This document shows, one piece after another, positions 1 through 6,053 of a DNA stretch of 11,820 nucleotides. The notes beneath the pieces are model-generated. The model was not told the origin of the DNA. It was given only the letters and a program-made list of their open reading frames with translations, and searched no databases. The position numbers and the translations under genes are program-made. Location: contig JAICYA010000024.1 of the NCBI GenBank assembly GCA_025934455.1, positions 1 to 11,820 on the forward strand, given 5' to 3'. The number at the start of each line of letters is the position of its first letter. Within the stretch, counting starts at the first letter, position 1. This DNA is from Rudaea sp. Lineage in GTDB: Bacteria > Pseudomonadota > Gammaproteobacteria > Xanthomonadales > Rhodanobacteraceae.

Positions 1-1
1 C

Positions 2-1054
2 GGCGGTGGCGGCGCTGGTGGTCTTGGAGGAGTCGGGGGAGAAGGAGGATTCGGAGCAGGCGGCGGCGGTGCGGCAACCGGAGGCACAGGCGGCGGCGGT
101 TTCAGTGCCGGCGGGGGCAATGGGGGATCGGACCCGAATGCCAATGGCGGAGGCGGAGGCGGTTCCGGACTTGGCGGAGCCATCTTCATTCAAAGTGGCG
201 GCAGCCTTACCGTCGTGGATGCTCCGCAAATTTCCGGAAATACCGCGATTGCCGGAATTGGAGGCCCTTCAACCAACTCATCTGACCCCGGCTACGTTGC
301 TGCCGGCGATGGGACTGCCATGGGCGCCGACATCTTCGTGCGTGAGCAGGGGGCCATTGCATTCAATGTCAGCAATACCCTGGCTATCGCAACCCCCATC
401 GAGGGAGATCAAACCAACGGACCGAACGGCAGCGGAGGACTCGACAAGCTTGGGGCGGGCACATTAAGCCTCAACGGAGCCAATACCTATTCAGGGACCA
501 CCACTGTCGACGCAGGCACCTTGAATTTGAATGGAAGCATCGCGGGGGATGCCCTTGTTGCTGCCGGAAGCACGCTTACCGGCAACGCAACCGTGTCGGG
601 CAACATCACCAATTCGGGAAACCTGGCGCCAGGGAATCCCATCGGAACAATCAGCACGACGAATCTGGCATTGACTTCGTCAAGTCAAGTGGAAATCGAC
701 GTGGCCGCAAATGGCATGAACGATCTCGTTGCCGCTACGGGAACAGCACAGCTAGCGGGAACCTTGCTGGTCAACCTCGATCCGGCAGCCGTTGCGCCGG
801 GAACGTACACAATTCTTTCTGCGTCTGCCATTACGGGCACTTTTGGCTCGGTCACATTCACCGGCGCGATCCCGGCGGGTTATTCGCTTTCCTACCTGCC
901 GAGCGGAGCTCCTACGTATGTGCAACTGAACATTGCCGGCCCCACCGCTGCGGTACCGATGCTTGACCGCTGGGCGCTATTGCTGCTGTGTGGTCTCATC
1001 GGTGTCGTTGGGGTACGCCTGTTGCCGTCCCGCTGGCGCACGCGCGCGAGCTGA
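2..1054 (+). CDS. Gly-rich beta-strand-repeat surface protein with IPTL-CTERM-like tail (5' end missing)
   Basis: The gene enters from the left edge; 350 residues and a TGA stop are visible, read from base 2. Residues 1-60 are a glycine-rich tract of GGxGG units. From about residue 72 the composition becomes that of a parallel beta-helix, rich in Asn, Thr, Ser, Gly and Ala. Residues 146-177 (bases 437-532) match the autotransporter-associated beta-strand repeat: KLGAGTLSLNGANTYSG, then TTTVDAGTLNLNG. The C-terminus (bases 953-1051) has VPMLDRW, a hydrophobic stretch (ALLLLCGLIGVVGV) and an Arg-rich end. That is the tripartite layout of IPTL-CTERM sorting signals, which are thought to be processed by an exosortase (XrtH class). 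There is no C-terminal beta-barrel, so it is not a classical type V autotransporter. Inference: a secreted or cell-surface structural or adhesive protein. The function and true start are unknown. Base composition is visibly less GC-rich than in the genes that follow. Confidence 0.85.
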   Translation, partial: GGGGAGGLGGVGGEGGFGAGGGGAATGGTGGGGFSAGGGNGGSDPNANGGGGGGSGLGGAIFIQSGGSLTVVDAPQISGNTAIAGIGGPSTNSSDPGYVAAGDGTAMGADIFVREQGAIAFNVSNTLAIATPIEGDQTNGPNGSGGLDKLGAGTLSLNGANTYSGTTTVDAGTLNLNGSIAGDALVAAGSTLTGNATVSGNITNSGNLAPGNPIGTISTTNLALTSSSQVEIDVAANGMNDLVAATGTAQLAGTLLVNLDPAAVAPGTYTILSASAITGTFGSVTFTGAIPAGYSLSYLPSGAPTYVQLNIAGPTAAVPMLDRWALLLLCGLIGVVGVRLLPSRWRTRAS

Positions 1055-1236
1055 TGGCGCGGCGGCGCTGTTGTTGGCGGGCGCTTAGCCTCGATTGCGA
1101 CACTCAGGCGAATTGAAAAAGTGTACCCGGATAACTTATATTCGATGGACTTCCTCGTTCGACCACGGTCGGCGGGTTTGGCCCCCAGTAATGCCAAGTG
1201 GCGGGATTTGCAAACCGGGCGATTGGTAGCGGGGTC
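1055..1236 (+). other. Intergenic spacer and gmk leader
   Basis: The 182 bases between the first gene and gmk contain the promoter at 1113-1142. Downstream of it are a dyad at 1160-1171 (arms CGACC and GGTCG around AC) and a possible long-range stem pairing GGTTTG (1175-1180) with CAAACC (1211-1216), which encloses a small GCC/GGC hairpin. A convincing intrinsic terminator for the upstream gene was not found: the GC-rich run just after its stop has only 4-base complementarity and no clean T tract. A GTG at 1198 lies in frame with gmk but is not favoured as the start. Confidence 0.45.
1113..1142 (+). promoter_or_regulatory. Probable sigma70-type promoter for gmk
   Basis: A TTGAAA -35 box (1113-1118) and a TATATT -10 box (1137-1142) are separated by 18 bases, each one or two mismatches from consensus, in a locally AT-rich patch inside GC-rich DNA. 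Transcription would begin near 1149, giving a leader of about 88 bases before the gmk ATG at 1237. It is the only convincing promoter seen between the first gene and mlaB, so it may drive gmk and the mla genes together. No start site has been measured; this is a reading of the motifs. Confidence 0.6.
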
Positions 1237-1854
1237 ATGACCGGCACTCTCTTCATCGTCGCGGCGCCATCGGGTGCGGGCAAGACCAGCCTGACGCGGG
1301 CGCTGCTCGAAGGCGATCCGAACCTGGCCTTGTCGGTGTCGTACACCTCGCGCGCGCCGCGTCCGAACGAGGTCGACGGCGTGCACTACCATTTCGTGTC
1401 GCGCGAAGAATTCGAGGCGATGGTGGATCGCGGGGAATTTTTCGAGCACGCGGTGGTGCACGGCGATCTCAAGGGCACCTCACGCAAGGTCGTGGAGCAG
1501 GCGCTCTTGGCAGGCCGCGACGTGCTGCTGGAAATCGACTGGCAGGGCGCGCGCACGGTGCGCGCGCAGATGCCGGAGGCGGTCGGCATCTTCATCCTGC
1601 CGCCGTCGCGCGCGGAACTCGAACGTCGCCTGCGCACGCGCGCCTCCGACAGTGAAGCGACGATCCAGCGCCGGCTCGCCGACGCGCATGCGGACCTGGC
1701 CCACGCGCCGGAATTCGATTACCTCGTCGTCAATGATGACTTCGCCGCCGCGCTGGCGCAGATGCGCGAAATCGTTACCAGCCGCCGCGAAGGCTGCGCA
1801 CTGCCGGCGCGGGATCATTCGGCGCTGCTGGCGCGGTTGCTGAACTCGACCTGA
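1237..1854 (+). CDS. gmk: Guanylate kinase
   Basis: Cytoplasmic enzyme that phosphorylates GMP to GDP with ATP, feeding GTP, dGTP and (p)ppGpp synthesis. The 205-residue product matches the family along its whole length (E. coli Gmk is 207). The P-loop is APSGAGKT (residues 10-17). The GMP-binding region includes SYTSRAPRP (35-43), the EH pair (70-71) and the IDWQGA motif (100-105). Further blocks are IFILPPS (118-124) and the lid/end motif DYLVVNDDF (161-169). At 78-81 it has LKGT where the family usually has YGT/YGS. The ATG at 1237 was chosen because it places the conserved beta strand GTLFIVAAPSG right at the N-terminus as in homologues; a longer GTG start at 1198 would add 13 unconserved residues. 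The ribosome site is weak (GCGGGG). The mla cluster follows on the same strand after 76 bases. Confidence 0.96.
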   Translation: MTGTLFIVAAPSGAGKTSLTRALLEGDPNLALSVSYTSRAPRPNEVDGVHYHFVSREEFEAMVDRGEFFEHAVVHGDLKGTSRKVVEQALLAGRDVLLEIDWQGARTVRAQMPEAVGIFILPPSRAELERRLRTRASDSEATIQRRLADAHADLAHAPEFDYLVVNDDFAAALAQMREIVTSRREGCALPARDHSALLARLLNST

Positions 1855-1857
1855 TTT

Positions 1858-1873
1858 GCGGCAGCGTTGCCGC
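1858..1873 (+). other. Small hairpin in the gmk-mlaF gap
   Basis: A perfect 6-base inverted repeat, GCGGCA (1858-1863) and TGCCGC (1868-1873), encloses the four bases GCGT, starting three bases after the gmk stop. There is no T tract behind it, so it is not a standard intrinsic terminator. It could stabilise the upstream mRNA end or be a chance structure in GC-rich DNA. Confidence 0.3.
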
Positions 1874-1930
1874 TATCGCACGGCGCTGCGCTCGGGTAAG
1901 GTAGTCGCTTCCGCCGTTATCCGATCCGCA

Positions 1931-2770
1931 ATGAACGCTGCCGCAGCGCCGCCGCCAGACGACGTCGTCACCCGCGAGCCCTTGATCAGGATCCGCGGAT
2001 TGCACACCGTGCTCAACGGCAAGACGATTTTCGATGGCGTGGACCTCGACATCCCGCGCGGCCGCGTCACTGCGGTCATGGGCCCGAGCGGCACCGGCAA
2101 GACCACGTTGATGCGCCACATCACCGGCCAGCTCGCGCCGGATGCCGGCGAAATTTCCGTGGCCGGCCAGAACGTGTGGAAGCTCGGCCGCGAGGCCTTG
2201 TTCGAGCTGCGCGAAAAGATCGGCTACCTGTTCCAGAATTCGGCCCTGCTCACGGATTTTTCGGTATTCGAGAACGTGGCGTTTCCATTGCGCCAGCACC
2301 TCCAATTGCCGGAGGAACTCGTGCGCAACATCGTGCTGACCAAGCTGCAGGCGGTCGGCCTGCGCGGCGCGGCCGAGTTGATGCCGAACGAACTGTCCGG
2401 CGGCATGATCCGGCGCGTTGCCCTGGCCCGCGCCATCGTGCGCGATCCGATGTTGATCATCTACGACGAGCCCTTCGTCGGCCTCGATCCGATCGCGCTG
2501 AACCAGATCGTGAAACTGATCCGCACGCTCAACGACACCCTGCACATCACGGCAATCCTTGTTGCGCACGAGTTCTCCGCGGTGCGTCGCGTCGCCGATC
2601 ACATCCACCTGCTGGCCGGCGGCAAGATCGCCGCGTATGGCACGCCGGACGAGCTGGCGCGCGGCGAGACGCCGTGGACGCGGCAGTTCTTCAGCGGCGA
2701 GGCGGACGGACCCGTGCCGTTTCATTATCCAGCGCCGGATTACGCCAAACAGCTGGGATTGTCGGCATGA
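1931..2770 (+). CDS. mlaF: Mla lipid-transport ATPase subunit MlaF
   Basis: ATP-binding subunit of the inner-membrane MlaFEDB complex that powers phospholipid movement between the inner membrane and the periplasmic carrier MlaC. The 279-residue protein carries the full ABC set: Walker A GPSGTGKT (51-58), Q-loop FQNSALL (101-107, Gln102), signature LSGGM (155-159), Walker B LIIYDE (175-180) followed by the D-loop VGLDP, and the switch His in AHE (213). The LSGGM signature and the early FQNSALLTDF sequence are typical of the MlaF/Ttg2A branch. The ATG at 1931 is used because upstream residues in this frame are unconserved and open only from a TTG; no clear Shine-Dalgarno is visible. The last bases overlap the mlaE start as ATGA, suggesting coupled translation. 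Confidence 0.95.
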   Translation: MNAAAAPPPDDVVTREPLIRIRGLHTVLNGKTIFDGVDLDIPRGRVTAVMGPSGTGKTTLMRHITGQLAPDAGEISVAGQNVWKLGREALFELREKIGYLFQNSALLTDFSVFENVAFPLRQHLQLPEELVRNIVLTKLQAVGLRGAAELMPNELSGGMIRRVALARAIVRDPMLIIYDEPFVGLDPIALNQIVKLIRTLNDTLHITAILVAHEFSAVRRVADHIHLLAGGKIAAYGTPDELARGETPWTRQFFSGEADGPVPFHYPAPDYAKQLGLSA

Positions 2771-3534
2771 ATGCGCAACGGCGTCCTTCGCTCATCGCCT
2801 CCGGATTGGCGCAGGTCGGCGCCTGCGGGATTTTCCTGATTCGCATCCTGCGCGCGTTGCCGCTGTCGCTGCGCTACTTGCGCGAGACCGTGCGCCAGGT
2901 CTTCTTCGTCGGTGCGATGAGCCTGACCATCATCATGATCTGCGGCCTGTTCGTCGGCATGGTGCTCGGCCTGCAGCTCTATCACACGCTGTCGATCTTC
3001 GGCGGCACCGCGGCGCTGGGCACCGTCGTCGCGCTGTCGCTGTACCGCGAACTCGGGCCGGTCGTCACCGCACTCTTGTTTGCGGGGCGTGCCGGCACTT
3101 CGATCACCGCCGAGATCGGACTCATGCGCGCGACCGACCAGCTCGACGCGATGGAAATGATGGCGGTCGATCCGCTTGCCTACGTTGTCGCGCCGCGTTT
3201 CCTCGCCGGCGTGATCGCGATGCCATTGCTGGCCTGCGTGTTCAACGCGCTCGGCATCTGCGGTGCATACCTGGTCGGCGTGAACTGGCTGGGCCTGGAC
3301 AGCGGCACGTTCTGGTCGAACATGACCTCCAGCGTGGACGTGTGGACCGACGTGATGAATGGCGTGTGGAAGAGCGCGGTGTTCGGCGCGGTTTGCACGC
3401 TGATCGCCACGTTCCAGGGTTACACCACGCCGCCGACCAGTGAAGGCGTCGCCTATGCGACCACGCGCACGGTGGTGTTTTCCTCGATTGCGACGCTCGC
3501 AATCGATTTCGTCATGACTGCCTTCCTCATGTAA
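2767..3534 (+). CDS. mlaE: Mla lipid-transport permease subunit MlaE
   Basis: Integral inner-membrane permease of the Mla ABC transporter, forming the lipid pathway between two MlaF subunits and beneath the MlaD ring. The 255-residue protein (E. coli MlaE is 260) has an N-terminal amphipathic segment and hydrophobic spans at roughly 48-72, 83-108, 145-174, 204-217 and 236-254. The family signature lies at 94-136: RELGPVVTALLFAGRAG, then TAEIGLMRATDQLDAMEMM and the Asp-Pro pair at 135-136. The start is the ATG at 2767, whose last two bases belong to the mlaF TGA. This 4-base overlap fixes the start and implies coupling. mlaD follows after 14 bases. Confidence 0.95.
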   Translation: MNAQRRPSLIASGLAQVGACGIFLIRILRALPLSLRYLRETVRQVFFVGAMSLTIIMICGLFVGMVLGLQLYHTLSIFGGTAALGTVVALSLYRELGPVVTALLFAGRAGTSITAEIGLMRATDQLDAMEMMAVDPLAYVVAPRFLAGVIAMPLLACVFNALGICGAYLVGVNWLGLDSGTFWSNMTSSVDVWTDVMNGVWKSAVFGAVCTLIATFQGYTTPPTSEGVAYATTRTVVFSSIATLAIDFVMTAFLM

Positions 3535-3548
3535 GGCAAGGACCTCTT

Positions 3549-4076
3549 ATGGCACAACGACAATCCTTCCAGGTGGGTACCGGACTTTTCATCCTGCTCG
3601 GTTTCGCCGCGCTCGCGTATCTCGCCACGCAGACCACAAGCCTGGCGAATTACCGGCAGGGTGCGAGCTACGACATCGTCGCGCGCTTCACCAACATCGG
3701 CCAGCTCAAGCTGCGCGCCCCGGTGAAGGTGGCCGGCGTGCGCGTGGGCAGCGTCGATGGCATTTCCCTCGAACCCGACAAGCTCGACGCCAAGGTGACG
3801 CTGGCCATCGACGATCGCTACAGGATCCCCGACGACTCGGCCGCCGCCATATTCACCAGCGGTTTGCTGGGCGACCAGTACGTTGCCCTGCAACCGGGCG
3901 GCTCGCCGGACAATTTCAAGAACGGCGACGAGGTCGTGCTGACGCAAAGTTCCATGCAACTGGAGGAACTGATCGGCAAGTATCTGGTCGGAGGCGATGC
4001 CGGCAAGTCCGGCGACAAGTCCAAGGATGCCGCAGCGGCCGTGCCTGCCGACAAGAAAGAAGAAAAGAAAGAATAG
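3549..4076 (+). CDS. mlaD: Mla MCE-domain substrate-binding subunit MlaD
   Basis: Inner-membrane-anchored periplasmic MCE protein; MlaD homologues form a hexameric ring through which phospholipid passes between MlaE and MlaC. The 175-residue product has one N-terminal membrane helix (about 10-27), an MCE domain (about 38-118) with APVKVAGVRVGSV (57-69) and the LLGDQYVAL block (106-114), and a helical segment around 136-147. It ends in a charged Lys/Asp/Glu/Ala tail (KKEEKKE). Length is close to E. coli MlaD (183). An AAGGA ribosome site at 3538-3542, six bases before the ATG, supports this start. The TAG stop overlaps the ribosome site of mlaC. Confidence 0.95.
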   Translation: MAQRQSFQVGTGLFILLGFAALAYLATQTTSLANYRQGASYDIVARFTNIGQLKLRAPVKVAGVRVGSVDGISLEPDKLDAKVTLAIDDRYRIPDDSAAAIFTSGLLGDQYVALQPGGSPDNFKNGDEVVLTQSSMQLEELIGKYLVGGDAGKSGDKSKDAAAAVPADKKEEKKE

Positions 4077-4085
4077 GAGTCCGCC

Positions 4086-4718
4086 ATGAAAATCGCATAC
4101 ATGTTGCTTTGCATTCTCGGCTTGACGGCGTTCGCGCCGGCGCAGGCGGACACGGTCACGCCCAACCAGGTGGTGCAGGGCATCGTCGACGACCTCGGCA
4201 AGACCATGGATGCACATCGCGCGGAGCTGCAGAACAATCGCGACGAGCTGCTCAAGACCATCGATGCGATCGTGCTGCCGCACTTCGACATCGAGTACGC
4301 CTCGATTCTGGTGCTCGGCCAGAATGCGCGCAGCGCGACCCCCGCGCAGCGCGCGCGTTTCGCAAAAGCGATGTACAACTCGATCACGCACCGCTACGCC
4401 GAAGGCCTGCTCAAGTACACCGAAGGCCGGGTCAAGGTGCTGCCGTTTCAGGGCCAGTTGAACGAAAAGCGCACGCTGGTGCGCACCCAGGTCGTGCTCG
4501 ACGATGGCAAGGTCGTGCCGGTCGACTATGCGTTCCGCAAATCCAGCGACGGTTCGTGGAAGGCCTACGACGTGATCATCGAGGGCATTTCCTACGTGAC
4601 CAACTACCGCAACCAGGTCGCCGCCGAGATCGCCAAGTCCAGCCTCGATGCCCTGATCACGCGGCTCGAATCGCAGGGCGCCGATGCGCTCAAGAGCATG
4701 GAGAAGGAAGGCAAGTGA
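4086..4718 (+). CDS. mlaC: Periplasmic phospholipid carrier MlaC
   Basis: Soluble periplasmic shuttle that carries phospholipid between the outer-membrane MlaA complex and inner-membrane MlaFEDB. The 210-residue precursor starts with a Sec signal peptide: MK, then a hydrophobic core (about 4-17), then a likely signal peptidase I site after APAQA (residue 21). The mature part has the MlaC/Ttg2D fold features, including LPHFDIEYAS (64-73), the Arg/Ala-rich helix near 88-101, the VDYAFRK strand (146-152), and the strongly family-like end GISYVTNYRNQ (167-177). AGGAG (4075-4079), six bases before the ATG, confirms the start. The TGA overlaps a possible GTG start of mlaB, so the two genes are probably coupled. 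Confidence 0.94.
   Translation: MKIAYMLLCILGLTAFAPAQADTVTPNQVVQGIVDDLGKTMDAHRAELQNNRDELLKTIDAIVLPHFDIEYASILVLGQNARSATPAQRARFAKAMYNSITHRYAEGLLKYTEGRVKVLPFQGQLNEKRTLVRTQVVLDDGKVVPVDYAFRKSSDGSWKAYDVIIEGISYVTNYRNQVAAEIAKSSLDALITRLESQGADALKSMEKEGK
4704..4711 (+). promoter_or_regulatory. Ribosome binding site of mlaB
   Basis: The run AAGGAAGG lies inside the end of mlaC. Its first half (AAGGA) is six bases from GTG 4715 and its second half (AAGG) is nine bases from ATG 4721, so it can serve either start and does not decide between them. Its position inside mlaC fits translational coupling. Confidence 0.5.
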
Positions 4719-4720
4719 GC

Positions 4721-5017
4721 ATGCCGTTCTTCGGACTCGAGTCCGATACGCTCGGCGGCCTGCGCGCGACGGGTTCGATCTCGTTCGTGAACGCGCGGCA
4801 GGCGCTGGCACAATTGCCGGCGCCGACACATGGCACCGACTTGAAGGTGGATCTGGGCGCCCTCGACGGCGGCGACAGCGCGACCTTGGCCGTGCTCATC
4901 GCCTGGAGCGCGGCGGCGCGCCGCGGCGGCGCATCGCTGCACTACCTGCGCGTGCCGCAAGGCCTGCGCAACCTCGCCAAGCTGTGCGAAGTGGATGGAC
5001 TGCTCGGTTTCGCCTGA
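4721..5017 (+). CDS. mlaB: Mla STAS-domain subunit MlaB
   Basis: Small cytoplasmic STAS protein that binds MlaF and is needed for stability and activity of the transporter. The 98-residue product is one STAS domain: a strand near 40-45 (DLKVDL), the loop with Asp52-Ser53 in the position of the STAS phospho-acceptor (Thr52 in E. coli MlaB), the following helix LAVLIAWSAAARRGG (56-70), the strand LHYLRVP and the helix GLRNLAKLCEVDGLL. Sequence identity in this family is low, so the assignment rests on fold pattern plus position directly after mlaC. Two starts are possible: ATG 4721 (AAGG at 4708-4711) or GTG 4715, which overlaps the mlaC stop as GTGA and has AAGGA six bases upstream. The difference is two residues. 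Confidence 0.88.
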   Translation: MPFFGLESDTLGGLRATGSISFVNARQALAQLPAPTHGTDLKVDLGALDGGDSATLAVLIAWSAAARRGGASLHYLRVPQGLRNLAKLCEVDGLLGFA

Positions 5018-5029
5018 CGCTGCGGCGGC

Positions 5030-5872
5030 TTAGTGTTGTGGCGGGGTTCCGCCGCTTTTGTCGGGCTGTTTCTGCTTCTGCTGCTTTTCGTACTGCTCCT
5101 GCTCCTGCAGCAGCTTGTCGGCGTCGTCCAGATCGTTGCCGCCCTGCAGCGCCTGAATCACGTCCAGCGGCGGCTCGCCGCGATAAATCTGGTACAGGCG
5201 ACGCTGGCGGTAAGCGTCCCGGTAGAACACATAGGGATCGAACACGCCCTCGAGCAGGCCCTCGGCGTCGATGCCGGTTGAACGCAAGGTAACGAGATAG
5301 GCCACGGTCGGAAGATATTCGGCGTGCAGTTCCTTGTTGTGGTTGCGCGCGTAGATGCTCAATGGATCGAAGAAGTAGCCATCGACCGGCAAGCGCCATA
5401 CGTCGCGCAGCGTGGTCGATCCGAACAGCGGCAGAACGATGTACGCACCATCCGGCACGCCCCATTTCGCCAGGGTCACGCCGAAATCGCTGGGACTCGC
5501 ATCGATGCCCATTTCGCTGGCCGGATCGAAGAAACCCAGAACGCCGACGGTGGTGTTGATTGCGAGGCGTCCCGTAGCCTTGGCCGCCTGCGGCAAATTG
5601 GCCTGCAACAAATCGTTCGCGATCGTGATCGGCGATTCGATGTTGGCGAAGAAATTGCTGATCATCGTGCGCGAAGTCGGGTTCGTCACCTTGCGATAGG
5701 CGACCGCGACCGGCCGAATCGCGACGCGGTCGGCGAAATCGTTGAACGCGTAAATCTTGCGGTTGAACGATTCCAGCGGGTCGTCCTTGCGCGGCATTGG
5801 CGTGGCGCAGCCGGCGAGCAGGGCGGCGACAAGGCCGGGAATCGCGAATTTCCGCAGGAGCGGCAAATGCAT
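5030..5872 (-). CDS. mlaA: Outer-membrane lipoprotein MlaA (VacJ)
   Basis: Outer-membrane lipoprotein that, usually together with a trimeric porin, extracts misplaced phospholipid from the outer leaflet and hands it to MlaC. The 280-residue precursor has a lipoprotein signal: basic N-region (Arg7, Lys8), hydrophobic core and lipobox LAGC with Cys22; the residue after it is Ala, which does not favour inner-membrane retention. Family blocks follow: DPLESFNRKIYAFND (31-45), NFFANIESP (73-81), the RLAINTTVGVLGFFDPA segment (102-118), DFGVTLAKWGVPDGAY (129-144), LPLFGSTTLRD (147-157) and DPLSIYA (169-175). The tail (about 245-280) is hydrophilic, rich in Gln, Lys and Glu, and probably disordered. 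The gene faces mlaB, with 12 bases between the stops, and points away from rpoZ. The start ATG has only a weak GGA upstream. Confidence 0.95.
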   Translation of the reverse strand: MHLPLLRKFAIPGLVAALLAGCATPMPRKDDPLESFNRKIYAFNDFADRVAIRPVAVAYRKVTNPTSRTMISNFFANIESPITIANDLLQANLPQAAKATGRLAINTTVGVLGFFDPASEMGIDASPSDFGVTLAKWGVPDGAYIVLPLFGSTTLRDVWRLPVDGYFFDPLSIYARNHNKELHAEYLPTVAYLVTLRSTGIDAEGLLEGVFDPYVFYRDAYRQRRLYQIYRGEPPLDVIQALQGGNDLDDADKLLQEQEQYEKQQKQKQPDKSGGTPPQH

Positions 5873-6053
5873 TGAGGTCCGAGGGTGCGGGCGAGGGGAG
5901 AGGCAAGCCTACCGCAGGAACGGGGCGCATTGCACGGCGACATGGTCATGCCGGCCAGTTGCCGTTCAGATGCCAAGTTTGCACCGCAGCATGCGCGGCA
6001 GGTACAATATAACCCGTGTAATAGTCTGAATTGCTTTCGATTTTGAGGATTTT
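5873..6053. other. Divergent spacer between mlaA and rpoZ
   Basis: These 181 bases separate two genes transcribed outward and must hold promoters for both. The rpoZ promoter is clear on the plus strand (5979-6008). On the minus strand I could not identify a -35/-10 pair with proper spacing for mlaA; the best -10 candidates are poor. No small ORF or RNA gene was recognised. Confidence 0.5.
5979..6008 (+). promoter_or_regulatory. Probable sigma70-type promoter for rpoZ (and spoT)
   Basis: TTGCAC (5979-5984) and TACAAT (6003-6008) are separated by 18 bases. Each is one or two mismatches from consensus, and the -10 sits in a conspicuous AT-rich island. Transcription would start near 6015, about 39 bases before the rpoZ ATG. 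The next strong signal is the GAGGA ribosome site at 6045-6049. rpoZ and spoT are separated by 57 bases with no obvious further promoter, so this one may serve both. Confidence 0.62.

Noticed and set aside
2..185. GGC-rich run as a tandem DNA repeat or CRISPR-like array
   Set aside because: No fixed repeat unit or spacer pattern; it is codon-level glycine richness within an open frame.
6..467. Plus-strand ORF in another frame at the left edge
   Set aside because: It overlaps the Gly-rich gene; GGC/GGA repeats read out of frame give Ala/Glu-rich noise, and the composition does not look like a protein family.
1057..1090. Possible terminator after the surface-protein gene
   Set aside because: Only 4-base GCGC complementarity and a TGTTGTT stretch rather than a T run; too weak to call.
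3453..4829. Long minus-strand open frame (458 codons) across mlaE end, mlaD, mlaC and mlaB start
   Set aside because: GC-rich coding DNA leaves antisense frames open; the translation is Arg/Ala/His-rich with no domain and overlaps four well-supported genes.
5033..5281. Plus-strand ORF encoding a very Leu-rich, membrane-like peptide
   Set aside because: It is the exact antisense of the Gln/Lys/Glu-rich MlaA tail; CTG/CTT runs come from the complement of Gln and Lys codons. No ribosome site and no family resemblance.
6003..6030. Minus-strand -10-like TATATT as an mlaA promoter
   Set aside because: The nearest -35-like sequence is only about 13 bases away; spacing does not fit sigma70.
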